Shown here piece after piece: positions 1-11,301 of a DNA stretch of 64,000 nt. The stretch's first letter is position 1; each line of letters starts with the position of its first letter. The notes beneath the pieces are model-generated. The model was not told where the DNA came from, did not search any database, and saw nothing but the letters and a program-made list of their open reading frames with translations. Source of the DNA: Strongyloides papillosus (taxonomy: Eukaryota; Nematoda; Chromadorea; Rhabditida; Strongyloididae); contig SRSI01000028.1 in the NCBI GenBank assembly GCA_005656395.1, positions 1,240,001 to 1,304,000 of the forward strand, written 5' to 3'. The translations under genes were made by a program, and so were the position numbers.

Positions 1-563
1 TTTTGGTTCTCCAATTGGATGATTATTGAATGTTATAGCTCCATCTCTTGATATAAATATTCTATCATATTGTATTCCTAACAAATATAATGGTGTTGAT
101 AAAAATAAATCTTCTATATTTTTAGTCATCTCATAATCATTATGCTCTTTTCCGTATGGATATAAACGTGCTGAAAAAATATAAGGGACTGTTACATTTA
201 AATCCAATCCAGACTCTCTTTTTTGAGCTGATAATGTTCTTTTATACCTACGATGTCCTGAAAAATAATTAATGTTAGTTTTAGATTGTTTATAACAATT
301 AATTTTTTTAGGGCTGGTAATAAGACATTTTATGATAAAAATTAAGGTAAAAAATAGTTAAATAATTTAAAAAAGTTAATTGGTAACCTAAAAAATGTGT
401 TAAATAAATAATATCTTTATATCAACATAAGATTAAATAAAATTTTTTGTAGTGAATGGTAAAACATACCTGCATATTTAAAATTATTTCGAGTGACAGA
501 ATTTTCTATGGCATGTATACATGTAATTGACAATAAAATAAAAAATATTTCTTTTGGTTTCAT
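1..563 (-). CDS. Secreted NIDO (nidogen) domain protein, N-terminal part; gene runs off the left edge
   Basis: Two exons are visible: 563..470 and 257..<1, joined at a GTATG donor and a TTTTTCAG acceptor with the frame kept (Gly codon split 1/2). Exon 1 begins with ATG and encodes a typical signal peptide (MKPKEIFFILLSITCIHA). Exon 2 carries a basic stretch (RRYKR, possible furin-type site) and then the start of a NIDO domain: LYPYG, an acidic linker, a hydrophobic segment, and 'IFISRDGAITFN', matching the family pattern PYG...F...YV..NG.ISF. NIDO domains occur in extracellular matrix and apical proteins such as nidogen, alpha-tectorin and C. elegans DEX-1, so an extracellular adhesive or structural role is likely. 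Only about 116 residues lie in the window, so domains downstream of NIDO are unknown and orthology to dex-1 is not claimed. Confidence 0.7.
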
Positions 564-3500
564 TTTAAATTATATCATATAACAAATTAATTGGTAAAAA
601 TAGATAAATATATAAAATATTAATAATAAAATATAAAAAGCAACTAAAAAGAAAAAAATATTTATATTAAAATAACATTGATTCGTGAAAGTATAAGGAT
701 GATTTGATTACTATAAAAGTTCTATCATTTAGATATTTTAATTAAACAAACTTTTGTATAGAATAACCTCTTACTATTTAGAGATAATAATAATATTGTT
801 ATATTTAATAGTAAATTGGTACATGATATAGAGAAAATAAACTTTATATTTTGTCTTTTATTAACATAAATACATGTGCATAAACTTTTTATTGGTATGT
901 AATAAAAATTCACCTCAAAAATTTTCTTTGATGTCCTGAGGATTTGGTACTTCTAATAACTGACCCAGAGGGAAATATAATATATATTTATTAGTAAGAA
1001 CAAAATTATGCAACAAAATGTTTAATAAAAATTATTAGTAGATTAAGAATGCCTATTAATAAAACGATTATCTAGTAGTGAGTCATCCCAACAATACCCA
1101 TTTATTAGTAAAACAAAGGAATGCATTTAAATAAGAATAATAAATCTGTAGGAAATTGAGTAATTATATTTATTTATAAAAAACTAGATAGTATAAAAAA
1201 TTGTAACATTTTTTTGTTTGGATTGCCCTCAATGATTATTAAAAGGAGGTAAGATATTTTTAGGCATAAAATAAAAGAATTCTAGTAAGAAGATAGACGA
1301 AATATTGTCTTTGTATTCTTATAATATCTTGTTATCAAGAATTGCCATCTTTAATTGTTTAAAATGAAGATTACTCTTATGGTATGTGTACAGTTAATCA
1401 TTATATATATAAAAGGTATATTAATAACAAAAGATGAAAAACTCCAGGTATTTATAATATCACCAAACCTTCTCAACCACCCGCCATCAAAAAGTTCAAT
1501 TTAAGTATTAGTAAAAATTTGATAATTATAATAACAAGGAAAATGATTGTTGTAAGATAATTTATAATTGTCAAATTTGTTCATATTATGATATTTATGA
1601 AATTAATATTTAATAAATTCATATATATACAGGAATAAGATCAAAAGATAATTTATAGCACAAAATAAAATAATTTAAATGAGAAACTTGATTTAAAAGT
1701 GGTGGAATTTTCTAAAAGTTTAATTTTAACAAGAAAACTTAAATATCCAATTTGTACTAAAAATTAATTAATTTCCAAGATGATTTTTAGAATATAAATA
1801 AACAATTGTTTATAAAAAAAAATCCTTAATTACATATTGGTGACTCTTATTAATTAGCAAAATATAAGTGGAACAAAAATAATTTGAAAGTTTAAGGTTA
1901 CCCAAATACTATGTTACAAGTGAAAAAATGATAATTTGTTTTAGTATAAAATTTTTTAAAACAATAGACAATATTAATATTTTTGTATAATCAAGTGAAA
2001 ATTGTATGTGGCCGAGTTTATGGGATATGTCTTAATTAATTTGCCATTTTGTGATGCCACACCTTGACCCATATTAATGATATGAATAAATATATACTAT
2101 AATTCAAGATTTTGATAATATGATCAAATGAAGTGTTCATCTTTTTCTTATATTATTATATGATGTTAAATGAATTCAAAAGATAAAACGGTAACTCCCG
2201 TAATTATTAAAGATATGATAAAGTAATTGAAGAATGTTTGATTAGGTAAGAAAATTATATGTATATCAATTGTATACAATTTAATTATATATGTATACAT
2301 TACTATATATAATAAGTAAAACAGTATAATTTATTTATTGTTGAAAGATTTAGAGTAAAAATTCATATTTTACCCATGTATATTAGGAAAAATTATTTAT
2401 TCAAAAATAAGTATTAAAAGTTAAGTATAGTTTTAAATAAACAATAACTAGGGTGTTGCAAATGATATTATTTTATTCTTTCATAAAATAAATTAGTAGT
2501 AAGAAGAGATAATAAAGATATAATGAGGTGAAACTAATATAAAAACTAAATTTAAAATAAGGATAATGTACACTATTGTGAATAAAAATATTTTAATCAT
2601 AATAATTTCAGCTTTTGAAATGTAATTTTATTTTATTGATAGTTAGTGAACTTGTTTAAAATTAAAAGGGAAAAAAATACCAAAACCAAATTAGTGTATT
2701 TCAGGATATATTTGGTGTACAAAAGAAAATTTTAGATAAAAATATAATAATTAAATACATATTCCTCATCAGTGGAATAATTTAAAGGTAATTTGAACGC
2801 ACAATTATTCAAAAATATCACTTAATCAAGATATTCACATAAACAGAATAAAAGAGAGACTAAAAATCATCTTCATAAAACAAATGTAAAAGTAATTTTA
2901 TTATCATTACTTATTAAAAAAATTTTATTTAAGTGATTTAATAAGTTGGTTTAGATTTTTTATACCAAAAACACCAGTTATAGTCATTTTGAAATCTAAG
3001 TAATTCCCAACACAATTTATTTTATCAAAAGTTTTCTTATTTCTCGATCAAATTATATATATTCATTTACGTTAATATTTATAACTTTTTCAGTAACCAA
3101 TTAAAATTTCTCCTAACATTTACCATTAACTACAATATGTATTATCTTTTATAACTTGGATTTTTTTTTATATTGGAATGTTTAAAACTTTAATTTCAAA
3201 TTTTTTAAAGGCACTGTGGTATATTTCTGGTTCGAAATTACCTGAATTGTTATTATAATGTTACATTTAATTGCTATGTTCTTTTAACTATTTTAATAGC
3301 TAATAAATTAAAAGTTTCTTTTTTAAATTATGCTAATTAATTTGATTTTCAACTTTTCCTCAATGATATATTTTGTGCGAATTTTGAGCTTGTTCTATCA
3401 GTATTTTTTGAATACATTTTTGTATGTGTTTTAATTACTCTAAATAAGTAAATTAATGTATAAAACGCAAATAAACAAAAAAATTAATATTAAATCTATT

Positions 3501-3706
3501 TATCAAATAATATCGTGTTATAAAAGGGCTTTTTTAATTGCAAAAATATGTAACTTCAGATTTTTTGATTTCATGAACTGTAAACTAGTAAGTTGCAATA
3601 AAATTGGACTAAATTTTTAAATTGTTTTAGTTGATTTAAAGATCTACATATGTATAGAATTTTATATGCTGATTTTATTCTTAAAAAATTTTTTTAAAAA
3701 AACTAG
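564..3706. other. Non-coding AT-rich intergenic region
   Basis: No ORF with coding character was found on either strand. A 62-codon minus-strand ORF at 725-913 has no recognisable motif and looks like chance. The first 100-150 bases should hold the promoter of the minus-strand NIDO gene; several TATA-like strings lie near 595-615 but none stands out. Confidence 0.6.
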
Positions 3707-5184
3707 GAGACACATCAGGTCACTACCATCTTTCATATAAAATTTATAAAAAGTTGTAAATGCCTATTTTGCTTTGGTCCCTTGTCGATTCACCAGTGCT
3801 ATTTTGCTTTTTTCGACATTGGAAAAATATGTATCCAGAATAAGTTTTTATATTGTAATGTACCTTAACTGTATTAATCTTATACATATGCGATATTTTT
3901 TTATCTTATTAACTTATACAACCTTTTATCATATATGAATTATGTAATAACACGAAATTTTCAAAATGATGAAAACTTTCAAAGACGCCAAGTTTTTTAT
4001 GATACTAATATATGTTAATGTATTATAAATACATTATTAAAAGTAAATATTAATCAGTTGATTATTGATAAAAGATAATTTTGGTAATAATAAACAACAA
4101 TAACTAGTAATATTAATACATTTCTATTTTTTATCTTTATAATATAACTATTATTAAAATTACAAAAATTCAATTGTTTAGTATATAAAGAATGTTTGAA
4201 AATAAGCTTTCTGTTAAAATTATTGCAACTTTTATCAATTTTTTTTAGTTTTACAAATATACAATCATGCTCTAGATGATTAATTTACATTTAACCTGTG
4301 GAAATGGTTTTTTTAATTATTACTTTTTGGACATACATATAATTTAGAAATTTTTATGTTATAAAATCTTATTCATAATACACAAATATTTTTCTAGATT
4401 TTAAAAAATTTTTATTTCAACAAGAAATAAAGTGAATTTCTTAATTACCATCATTCATAAACAATATAAGATAAGAATAAATGCTTGTTACTGGTAATTG
4501 TAAAGTACTAATGTAATTTTTATTGTAAATTTAAAACAAGGTATATAAATTATTTCTAGTGTAATAATTTATGTAACTTCATTAAAATATTAATTAATTA
4601 TGCTCTGATTATTAATATCTATCTAATAATATCAGTAGTATTATACAAAACAATGTATTAACTAGATTAACCCCTTATACCCCCATTTTGCTTTTTAATA
4701 CACTACTACATGTCTATTTTGCCTTTTTAAAGACTATTATATACCGGGTGGCCGGCCAATTTCTCCCTGTGACAATACTTTGTTAACCTGTTTTCCGTTT
4801 AGGAGTGCTTTTTTTTGTGTCAGTAGTAATTTTTCTCTACAAATATTTGATATGCCAAAGAATTTTAAAATTATTTTAATGTGAAAATATCTGATCTTAA
4901 AAAATAAATATAATTATGTCTTAGATTTTACAAAAAATTACTGCAAATTTTTAGTAAATTTAAAAATTAAATTTTTAAATATTTGGAATGATGAGTACGA
5001 AATTTTTCACTGAAGGGAGAAATTGGCCGGCCACCCGGTATAATACAAAGTAACTTTATTCCAAAATATTATATATTGTAGTGTTAAAGCAGATGTCGAA
5101 AAAAGCAAAATAGCCGAGTCAACTTGTTGTCTCTCTCCATACTAACGAGTGGTGACCTGACGTGTCGCCATTTGCTATCTCCTG
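3707..5184. repeat. Imperfect inverted-repeat pair enclosing a MITE; possible decayed transposon
   Basis: The left arm (about 3707-3826) and right arm (about 5082-5184) are inverted relatives of each other. They share the outer motif GGAGA followed by CAC(A/G)TCAGGTCAC, and an exact 22-base inner block starting GCTATTTTGC and ending TTCGACAT (left copy about 3798-3819, right copy about 5093-5114). The middle parts differ. Related 'ATTTTGCTTTTT' strings occur again at 3766, 4684 and 4712. The arrangement resembles the ends of an old foldback or terminal-inverted-repeat element of about 1.5 kb with a younger MITE inserted inside. No transposase remains. Confidence 0.45.
4742..5040. mobile_element. 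299-bp MITE with perfect 27-bp terminal inverted repeats, TA target duplication
   Basis: The left TIR (4742-4768, starting TACCGGGTGGCCGGCC) is the exact reverse complement of the right TIR (5014-5040). The element is flanked by TA on both sides (4740-4741 and 5041-5042), as expected for Tc1/mariner-superfamily insertion. There is no internal ORF, so it would depend on a transposase from elsewhere. The GC-rich TIRs stand out sharply against the AT-rich surroundings, and their perfect match suggests a fairly recent insertion. Confidence 0.8.
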
Positions 5185-5336
5185 AAAGACATTGAGCTAG
5201 TTTTATGTTTGTATCTGTCATCTAAATAATCCAATAAAAGAAAGTAATTGTTTTCTTCAGAATCTTGAACTGGGCTCATAACACGATCTTTTGATACAAA
5301 TACAATTTTGAGTTCTTTAGTACATGTCCTTCTACA

Positions 5337-5549
5337 TCATTTATAACGTATGATATTTTTGAGTTTCAGGTGCCATGATATCTTTTCATTAACGGTACAC
5401 TTTTCAGGTACACTTAAATCAAAACTGTCATTCTCCTGATAGTTGTTACAATTGTAGAAAACGTCTTCTTTTTGATTTCCAGTATCAGAAGCCAAAATTA
5501 GTGGTAGAATAAAGAAAAGTAATCCAACAAGATTAATCTTTAAAAACAT
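5337..5549 (-). CDS. Short putative secreted protein (70 aa) or first exon of a larger secreted protein
   Basis: The ATG at 5549 opens a frame with a convincing signal peptide (MFLKINLVGLLFFILPLILA, then SDTGN). The mature part is about 50 residues, acidic and polar, with two cysteines. A TATATAAGG box lies at 5612-5620, about 65 bases upstream of the ATG. Beyond the TGA at 5337 the same frame stays open for another 50-odd codons (with CRRTC and SSM near its end), so the gene may have been longer and interrupted by one nonsense codon, or an intron may have been missed. Its end lies close to the inverted repeat at 5184. No family was recognised. A secreted product is likely if the gene is expressed. 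Confidence 0.4.
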   Translation of the reverse strand: MFLKINLVGLLFFILPLILASDTGNQKEDVFYNCNNYQENDSFDLSVPEKCTVNEKISWHLKLKNIIRYK

Positions 5550-5611
5550 TTAGACGGTAAGTTAATTAATTTTTACAATTACTAAGTGATAATAATGTTA
5601 TTTATTTTAAT

Positions 5612-5620
5612 CCTTATATA
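5612..5620 (-). promoter_or_regulatory. TATA box upstream of the short secreted ORF
   Basis: TATATAAGG on the minus strand, about 63 bases before the ATG at 5549. The stretch 5550-6037 is the shared divergent promoter region between this ORF and the plus-strand gene beginning at 6038. The latter has its own TATATAAATA at 5924-5933. Confidence 0.45.
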
Positions 5621-6037
5621 CTATTAAATGTTTTAAAATAAAATGTTATTAGTTTAATTTTTTTTATCAAAATATTAGATTTATTTTTACTTCTTGCGTT
5701 GCCAGAATCAAAATTATCGTAATCAAATGTTTATTAGATCTCGTATGACTTTAATAAGAGTTTGTTCTTTAATTAGTAAAATATTATTACAAAACAATCT
5801 TATTTATCACACAATCATGCTTTTATATTTTAAGATTATGCTTCAAACAAACTTGTAAACTTTAAGGTTGGATTAATAAATAATAATCTTTATTATTAAT
5901 TGTTTTGTTTACAAGTAAAATTGTATATAAATATGAAGAATTAAAAAATTTCTTAAAATTCTTCACACAATTATTTAAAATTTTTGTTTAATTTTAGAAC
6001 TCATAATCTCGTGTCTTATCATCAAAAGAATTAAACA

Positions 6038-8759
6038 ATGGCTCCAAAAGTAAGTTATTTTATTTAAATTTTAATATTTTTCTTAGGCTAGCAAAATTTA
6101 CACCAAAGAAATTCTTTCATTCCCTTTGAAAAATATCAGTGAAGATTTTGGAACTGAAAATTTAATTAAACAAAAATTAAATATGGAATTTGTAGAAAAT
6201 GAAGAGAAGCACAAGGATCTCATGATCTTTTCTAGCTTGGAGATGTATGAAGAAAAAATGAAAAATTTAAAAGATCTTCTTAGCTTTTACATGTTTAAAG
6301 ATGCAGCAAAGGCAACAAAAAAATTTGAAGAAAAGTTGGCTGACGTGAAAAAAAAAATTGATTCGGACCTCAAATTTGAACAACAATTCAAAAATACTTT
6401 TTATGAAGAATACAGCGTATCAATTTATTTGAATGTTATAATAATGTTGGTCAAACCATATGAAATACCAAGAAATATTTTGTTGCCAATGTTTCAATTA
6501 AAAATAATAACTCAAGAAAAAATTAATAAATGGCCAATTATATATGTTAATAAGGACGAAAATGGATATTATCAAATTGTAAAAAAAGCAACATTTTCAA
6601 CTAGAGGAAAACTTGAAAACTTTCTCAAATTTAATGTCAATCAATTGTACAAAAACCTAAGTAGCAGCAAAATAGAGAACACAATGAAATTCACACGCTA
6701 CCTCAGTCCTCCTTATTCAAAGAGTGACTGGGATTTAAACAAAGAAGTTACCATGTTTATTGGACACTATGCTGGAATTCATGCTCATGTAAAAGAGCCA
6801 AGAAACAGGCAAAAAATCAAAGGAATTGATTCAAAAACAAATTGCATTATAGAAGAAGCATATGAAAATAAAGAAATTGGAGGAGATGAAAATATATGTG
6901 ATCTTTTTTGCAAGTATTTCTTTCCAAAATCATCAAAAAATGGCATGTTACTTTTTATACATGTTTTAAGCCAAAAATTAGATTATTTTAAAATATTAGA
7001 TCCTTCAATAAGTTTTGATTTATCAACGTATTTGGCTGCTGCATCCTTTTTTTTAAGAGTAAATATTTGCATTTTCAACAACAATCATTTTATTTCATTA
7101 AAAAATATAATTAGTACAAATGACCACAATACTAATGATTCCAATCCAATTCTTGGAATCATGAAAAAAGAAAATAAGTATTTTATAATAAACAAAATTA
7201 AAATGTCTAAAAGAAAAATTATAAACAATCCAGCACCTCATGGTGCATTAGAAGAATTATGTTTTAAACATTTTAAAATTGTAAGTATAAATTTAAATAT
7301 ATTAATTGTAAATTATTTTTAGGCACAGCAAGAAAGTATAGAAGTTAATTATGACAATATAATTAATGAAGCTATGGTCATAAATAACAAATTAAAGATA
7401 ACCGAAATAAGGAAATTGGCAAATTTACTTTTTACAAGTATAATTGAGGGAACAAACAATCATGAAAACGAAAGATATCAGTAAGTTTATTAATTATAAA
7501 CAATATAATATCTTTTTAGAAAATATTGCAAGTTAATAAATATTCCTGATAAATATGTCGATTTTTTCGATGAACATAATGTTAGCGATGATTACATTGA
7601 AGAAAATGTTAACGTTTGTAATAGAACATTATCTAGAAATAAATATAAAAGACCGTTTTCGGCAATTTCTCAGAATTTGGACAGTATAAAAAGCAATGAT
7701 AATGAATATGAGCGTGGAAATAATATTAATTGTGATGAACACAGCAATATCTCTCTCATTTCTGAACAATCAAGCATTTTAGACATTGAAAATATTAGTG
7801 ATATGGAAGAAAAAAGTGAATTTGAAGAAGAAAATGATTCAAAAGCAAACATGGAAGAATATGAAGGATGTATTGAAATTAAGAAAAACAGATTTGTTAT
7901 ATGGCATCCTACAAAGTTAGCAAGAGATATTATAGTAAAAAATATACCAAAAAATGTCTCAGATATATACAATAAGACAGTAATCAACATTAATTGGCAG
8001 TCGTTAATAAGACAATGTCATGAATTAGACATTGCAACTCCAACTACTTACAGAATATTTAGAAGAACTGTTTATAAAATTTGGGAGGAGGAAATAGAAA
8101 AAGTTAATAAAGAAAAAAATAGCATGATAAAGAAAATATCATTTGATGTAGATGGGTATCGTCATTTGAAAGATAATGGAACAGAAATAATTGGATTATT
8201 ATCACAAAGACATTACACAGAGCAAATTATAAAAAAAGTGAACGTATCAGCAGAATCAATTGATACATTTGTCTATATCTTCAATTTCCAAAAAGCGATA
8301 ATTAAAGATAATGTAACTATGCATTATTACAGATGCAAATCATGTAAAGAAATTGAAGATAAATTGTCTATAGCTAAAAAAAAAGGAATTCAAATAAATG
8401 ATGATGATACAAATGAAAAAAGTGCAACATTAATAAGAAAATACAATAACGAGACACTTCTTGAAGAAAAACCAGGATTTAATAAATTTCATAGAAAAAA
8501 TTGTCAACCTTATACTTTGTATAAAGTATTAGCAGATCAATTTTTAAAAAAAATGAAGGAAATAGTATCAACAGGACTAGTAAATTCTGACTCTGCTTAT
8601 GAAATTATGAGATATAATAGTATTTGTTTGGCAAATCTACATAACATTGAATATCATAATATAATGGTTGAAGTATCAAAAATGACAACATTAAGAGAGG
8701 AATATCAAAGAAAAAATGAACATAAAAGCAAAAATAGAGGGTGTTATATTTCATACTGA
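6038..8759 (+). CDS. Uncharacterised 867-aa multicopy protein, four exons, acidic linker and CxxC...HxxxC motif
   Basis: Exons 6038-6049, 6087-7280, 7323-7480 and 7520-8759 join in frame through three short introns (37, 42 and 39 nt), each GTAAGT...TTAG. The ATG at 6038 opens a four-codon exon (MAPK); TATATAAATA lies at 5924-5933 and AATAAA at 8793-8798. The N-terminal 130 residues are lysine/glutamate-rich and helical. Residues about 290-350 include a hydrophobic block (TYLAAASFFLRVNICIF) faintly like the C-terminal half of OTU peptidases, but no catalytic Cys motif is seen. A strongly acidic linker (about 540-570) precedes a basic C-terminal half with a candidate zinc site C727-x2-C730...H779-x3-C783, in the style of FLYWCH/MULE accessory domains. 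A decayed copy of its 5' region at about 37.8 kb shows that it is repeated in the genome. It may be a transposon-borne protein; its function is unknown. Confidence 0.65.
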
Positions 8760-8807
8760 CACATTTTAAAATTTAATAACTTTTTTATTTTTAATAAAAT
8801 TTTTCTT

Positions 8808-9587
8808 TAAATCCCTTTTTTTGAGTCAATTAGAAATTGTATGTACAACAAAAAATTTTACCCTTATTTTTATTTCATTAATTAAAAGAGCAACTAAAAT
8901 AACATATGTTGGCAAATTTATTCGGCTTGAAACTTTGAAATACAGCAGCTGCAATGTGTCAAAGTTTGAAAAATCGGTTTTTACAAGTTTACGGTAAATA
9001 GATTTTTATAAAAATAAATATTGTTTCTGAGAATTATGTTTTATGAAAAAATGAATGAGCATAGTGAGAACATGCGCTTTTTTGATTTTTGTGCTCAAAA
9101 TGTATAAAAACATAAATTATATGAAAATATTAAGATTCTATTTCATTCATGAAAACAATGATCTACACTTTTTATTTTTCTAATTTCTATGGATCTAGAT
9201 GCAAAATTACATAAGGAATCGAATAAGCATAGTGAGAACATGCGCTTTTTTGATCTTTTACTCAAAAATAGAAAAACTAAAAAAAAATTTTTAAGGGCAA
9301 TAAAGGCATAAATTTATGAAGCTGAAAGTATGCTCATTCGTTTTTTTACAAGAAATTATCCCCAGGAACGATAATTTTTTCTAAAAAAACCTCTTTTACC
9401 GACAATCTGTAAAATTCAATTTTGCCGACTTTAACTCACTTCGGTTTCTGTATCTCAAAGTTTTAGGCTGAACAAATTTGCCAACATACATTTTTTATTT
9501 GCTCTTTTTTACGAATAAAATAAAAATGGGGTAAAATTTTTATTTGTACGTGTAATTTTTGGTTGACTCAAAAGAAGGGTTTATTTA
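8808..9587. mobile_element. Fold-back element with about 140-bp terminal inverted repeats
   Basis: The left arm (about 8808-8948) and right arm (about 9448-9587) are imperfect inverted copies along their whole length: a 'TTTTGAGTCAA' region, 'AAAATTTTACCC', 'AGAGCAA', then 'TATGTTGGCAAATTT' and 'CTTTGA(A/G)ATACAG'. Inside is a near-exact 34-base direct repeat (9053-9086 and 9221-9254, core CATAGTGAGAACATGCGC), plus an inverted partial copy at 9329-9340. There is no ORF. It begins about 50 bases after the stop of the 867-aa gene, so it could be a separate insertion or an end of a larger element that contains that gene. Confidence 0.6.
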
Positions 9588-9636
9588 AATTTTCAATTCC
9601 AGTTAAATTATTTTGATTGGCGTAGAGAAAAGATCC

Positions 9637-9893
9637 GAGACGAAGCAACTACACAATATTAACGTAGACTTTATTGAGTAAAAAAACTAGAACTAAAATT
9701 ATAACAATTAAATATAAAATTAGCGTTATAAAAAAAGAATAAAACGAATTATAAAAATGATTTAAAATGAATAAATGAATTATTTTAATTTATGGGATTT
9801 TCCATGACCTTTATCTTAGCACGATCCGAGGTTTGACGCGCTCTGAGTATCATTTTCTTTTAGGTTGGGTCCTTTGGAGTACTAATTTTTACT
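9637..9893 (+). repeat. Dispersed 257-bp repeat, copy 1
   Basis: The sequence from GAGACGAAGC to the TTACT end is about 90% identical, in the same orientation, to 37528-37785. Both copies include a conserved GC-richer core (9805-9860: 'TTATCTTAGCACGAT(C/T)CGAGG' region). No ORF is present. Flanks differ between the copies: here a MATH-BTB pseudogene follows directly; the other copy abuts a gypsy LTR. It may be a solo LTR or another short insertion unit. The termini are GAG...ACT rather than TG...CA. Confidence 0.65.
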
Positions 9894-10500
9894 GAACGAA
9901 CAAAAAATATGTCTCAAAAGTGATATATTTAGAAATGAACTTGTTCCAAACACCAACTGGAGATTACTAATATTTCCTAAAGGTACAGATTTAGGTGGCA
10001 GATCAAAATATCATTGATCATGGAGGTTATATCAAAATCAAAAAACAAAAAGTTTTTATTTAAAACTATGACCATTTATGAAATTTAAAGTCAGAATCCC
10101 GTATTCAAAGAATGGAATTCAGACTTATTCTTGAATAAAGATCTTTTATGTCCAGACAAACCAACAAAATATTGTAATATTATACATGTACCAATTGTTA
10201 AAATTGAAAAATATTGTTCTGAAGATGGACTACTTCATATGTTATGTGAAGTCAAAATAATACCAGATGATAAAGGAGTTTATATTAAAGAAAAGCTTGT
10301 TCAAACTCCGAGGAATGATGTTTTCCAAAATTCTAGCTATGCTTTAAAATTCAATGAATTATACGAAAACTCATGTGAAGTTGATTTTCAAATTGTTTGC
10401 AAAGAAGAAACTTTTAATGTTCATAAAGTAGTTCTTATTGCACACGGTTCCGTATTTCGTACTATGCTGGTTTAGCACAAAGAAACAAAGGAATACAAAG
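9894..10500 (+). pseudogene. MATH-BTB (BATH) protein, broken copy
   Basis: Three frame segments read as one decayed BATH protein. First (9894-10014) is a MATH piece with 'NTNWRLLIFPKG', the usual W.L.I.PKG of nematode MATH domains, ending at a stop. After frame loss near 10015-10130 an open stretch (10131-10475) gives the end of MATH ('LLCPDKP...MLCEVKI') and the start of BTB: 'LYENSCEVDFQIVCKEETFNVHKVVLIAHGSVFRTML'. A TAG interrupts it, after which 'HKETKE', normally found right after this point in BTB domains, still reads in the same frame. The rest of the BTB fold is missing; GC-rich foreign-looking DNA begins at about 10502. Intact members act as substrate adaptors for Cullin-3 ubiquitin ligases. 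This copy cannot make one. Confidence 0.7.
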
Positions 10501-10501
10501 T

Positions 10502-10975
10502 AGTACAGAGATCCGGAGCGAGGCGGAGCGAATAATTAAATAAATTTTTATGGTGCTCAGGAGCGGGTACAATCAGAGCCCGATATATCCGAGGATAGTA
10601 AAATTTGACGCAGAAGTAAATTAATGTGCGGTCTAAAAAAATATAAAGTATTTATATTACCAGTAATTTTTAAGATGTTCTCATCACGATCTCTTGATCG
10701 TAAAGCTTCAAATCTACTAAAGATTTGATGAAATAAAAAATTTTTAAAAAATTAAATTATATTTTCTACTGTATGTTCAAAAATATAATTTAAATATTTT
10801 TGGTGTTTCTTTAATAAATTTTTTGAATTAGTTAATTTTAAAAGATTTTAAAATATATTAAATATTATAACAAACAAGCCGCAGCCTCGCTTCGCTCGTC
10901 GCTGCTTGCCCGCACGGCTGGACTTTTTTTTCATAAGCAGCAACTCGCTTCGTTCGTCACTACATACTTGCGGGA
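10502..10975. other. Two GC-rich islands bounding about 400 bp of AT-rich DNA
   Basis: 10502-10530 reads GATCCGGAGCGAGGCGGAGC. At 10877-10975 a motif like CCTCGCTTCGCTCGTCGCTG is followed 50-odd bases later by a diverged repeat (ACTCGCTTCGTTCGTCAC). The first island in reverse complement (CGCTCCGCCTCGCTCC) resembles the second, so they could be the inverted ends of one insertion that truncated the MATH-BTB gene. No ORF lies between. 10976-11301 shows nothing recognisable. Confidence 0.4.
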
Positions 10976-11301
10976 ATTTTTTTAAAATGCTTAGAATTTA
11001 AAAAACTTAAAAATCTTTTGTTTTATAATAACACACATATTAATATTCCAAGTAAAATTTTTATATTTTATAATATTAATAATTATTATTAAAATTTTTT
11101 AGGTTTTTGAACGTTAAAAGCTTATAAAACATATTTGATCAAAATTGTTTTATTACATATTCTCATGATTTTAGATAATTTTAATATTCCAAGTTTGAAT
11201 AATTTTTTACAAATTTTTAATATTAAAATAAAAAGATAAGAATAATGTTTACGGTAGATTTCTGATTAGTATTAATATGCAAGTTTTAAGTTATTAAATA
11301 T

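Noticed and set aside
725..913. 62-codon minus-strand ORF
   Set aside because: Low-complexity Ile/Leu/Asn composition typical of AT-rich chance ORFs; no start context, motif or splice support.
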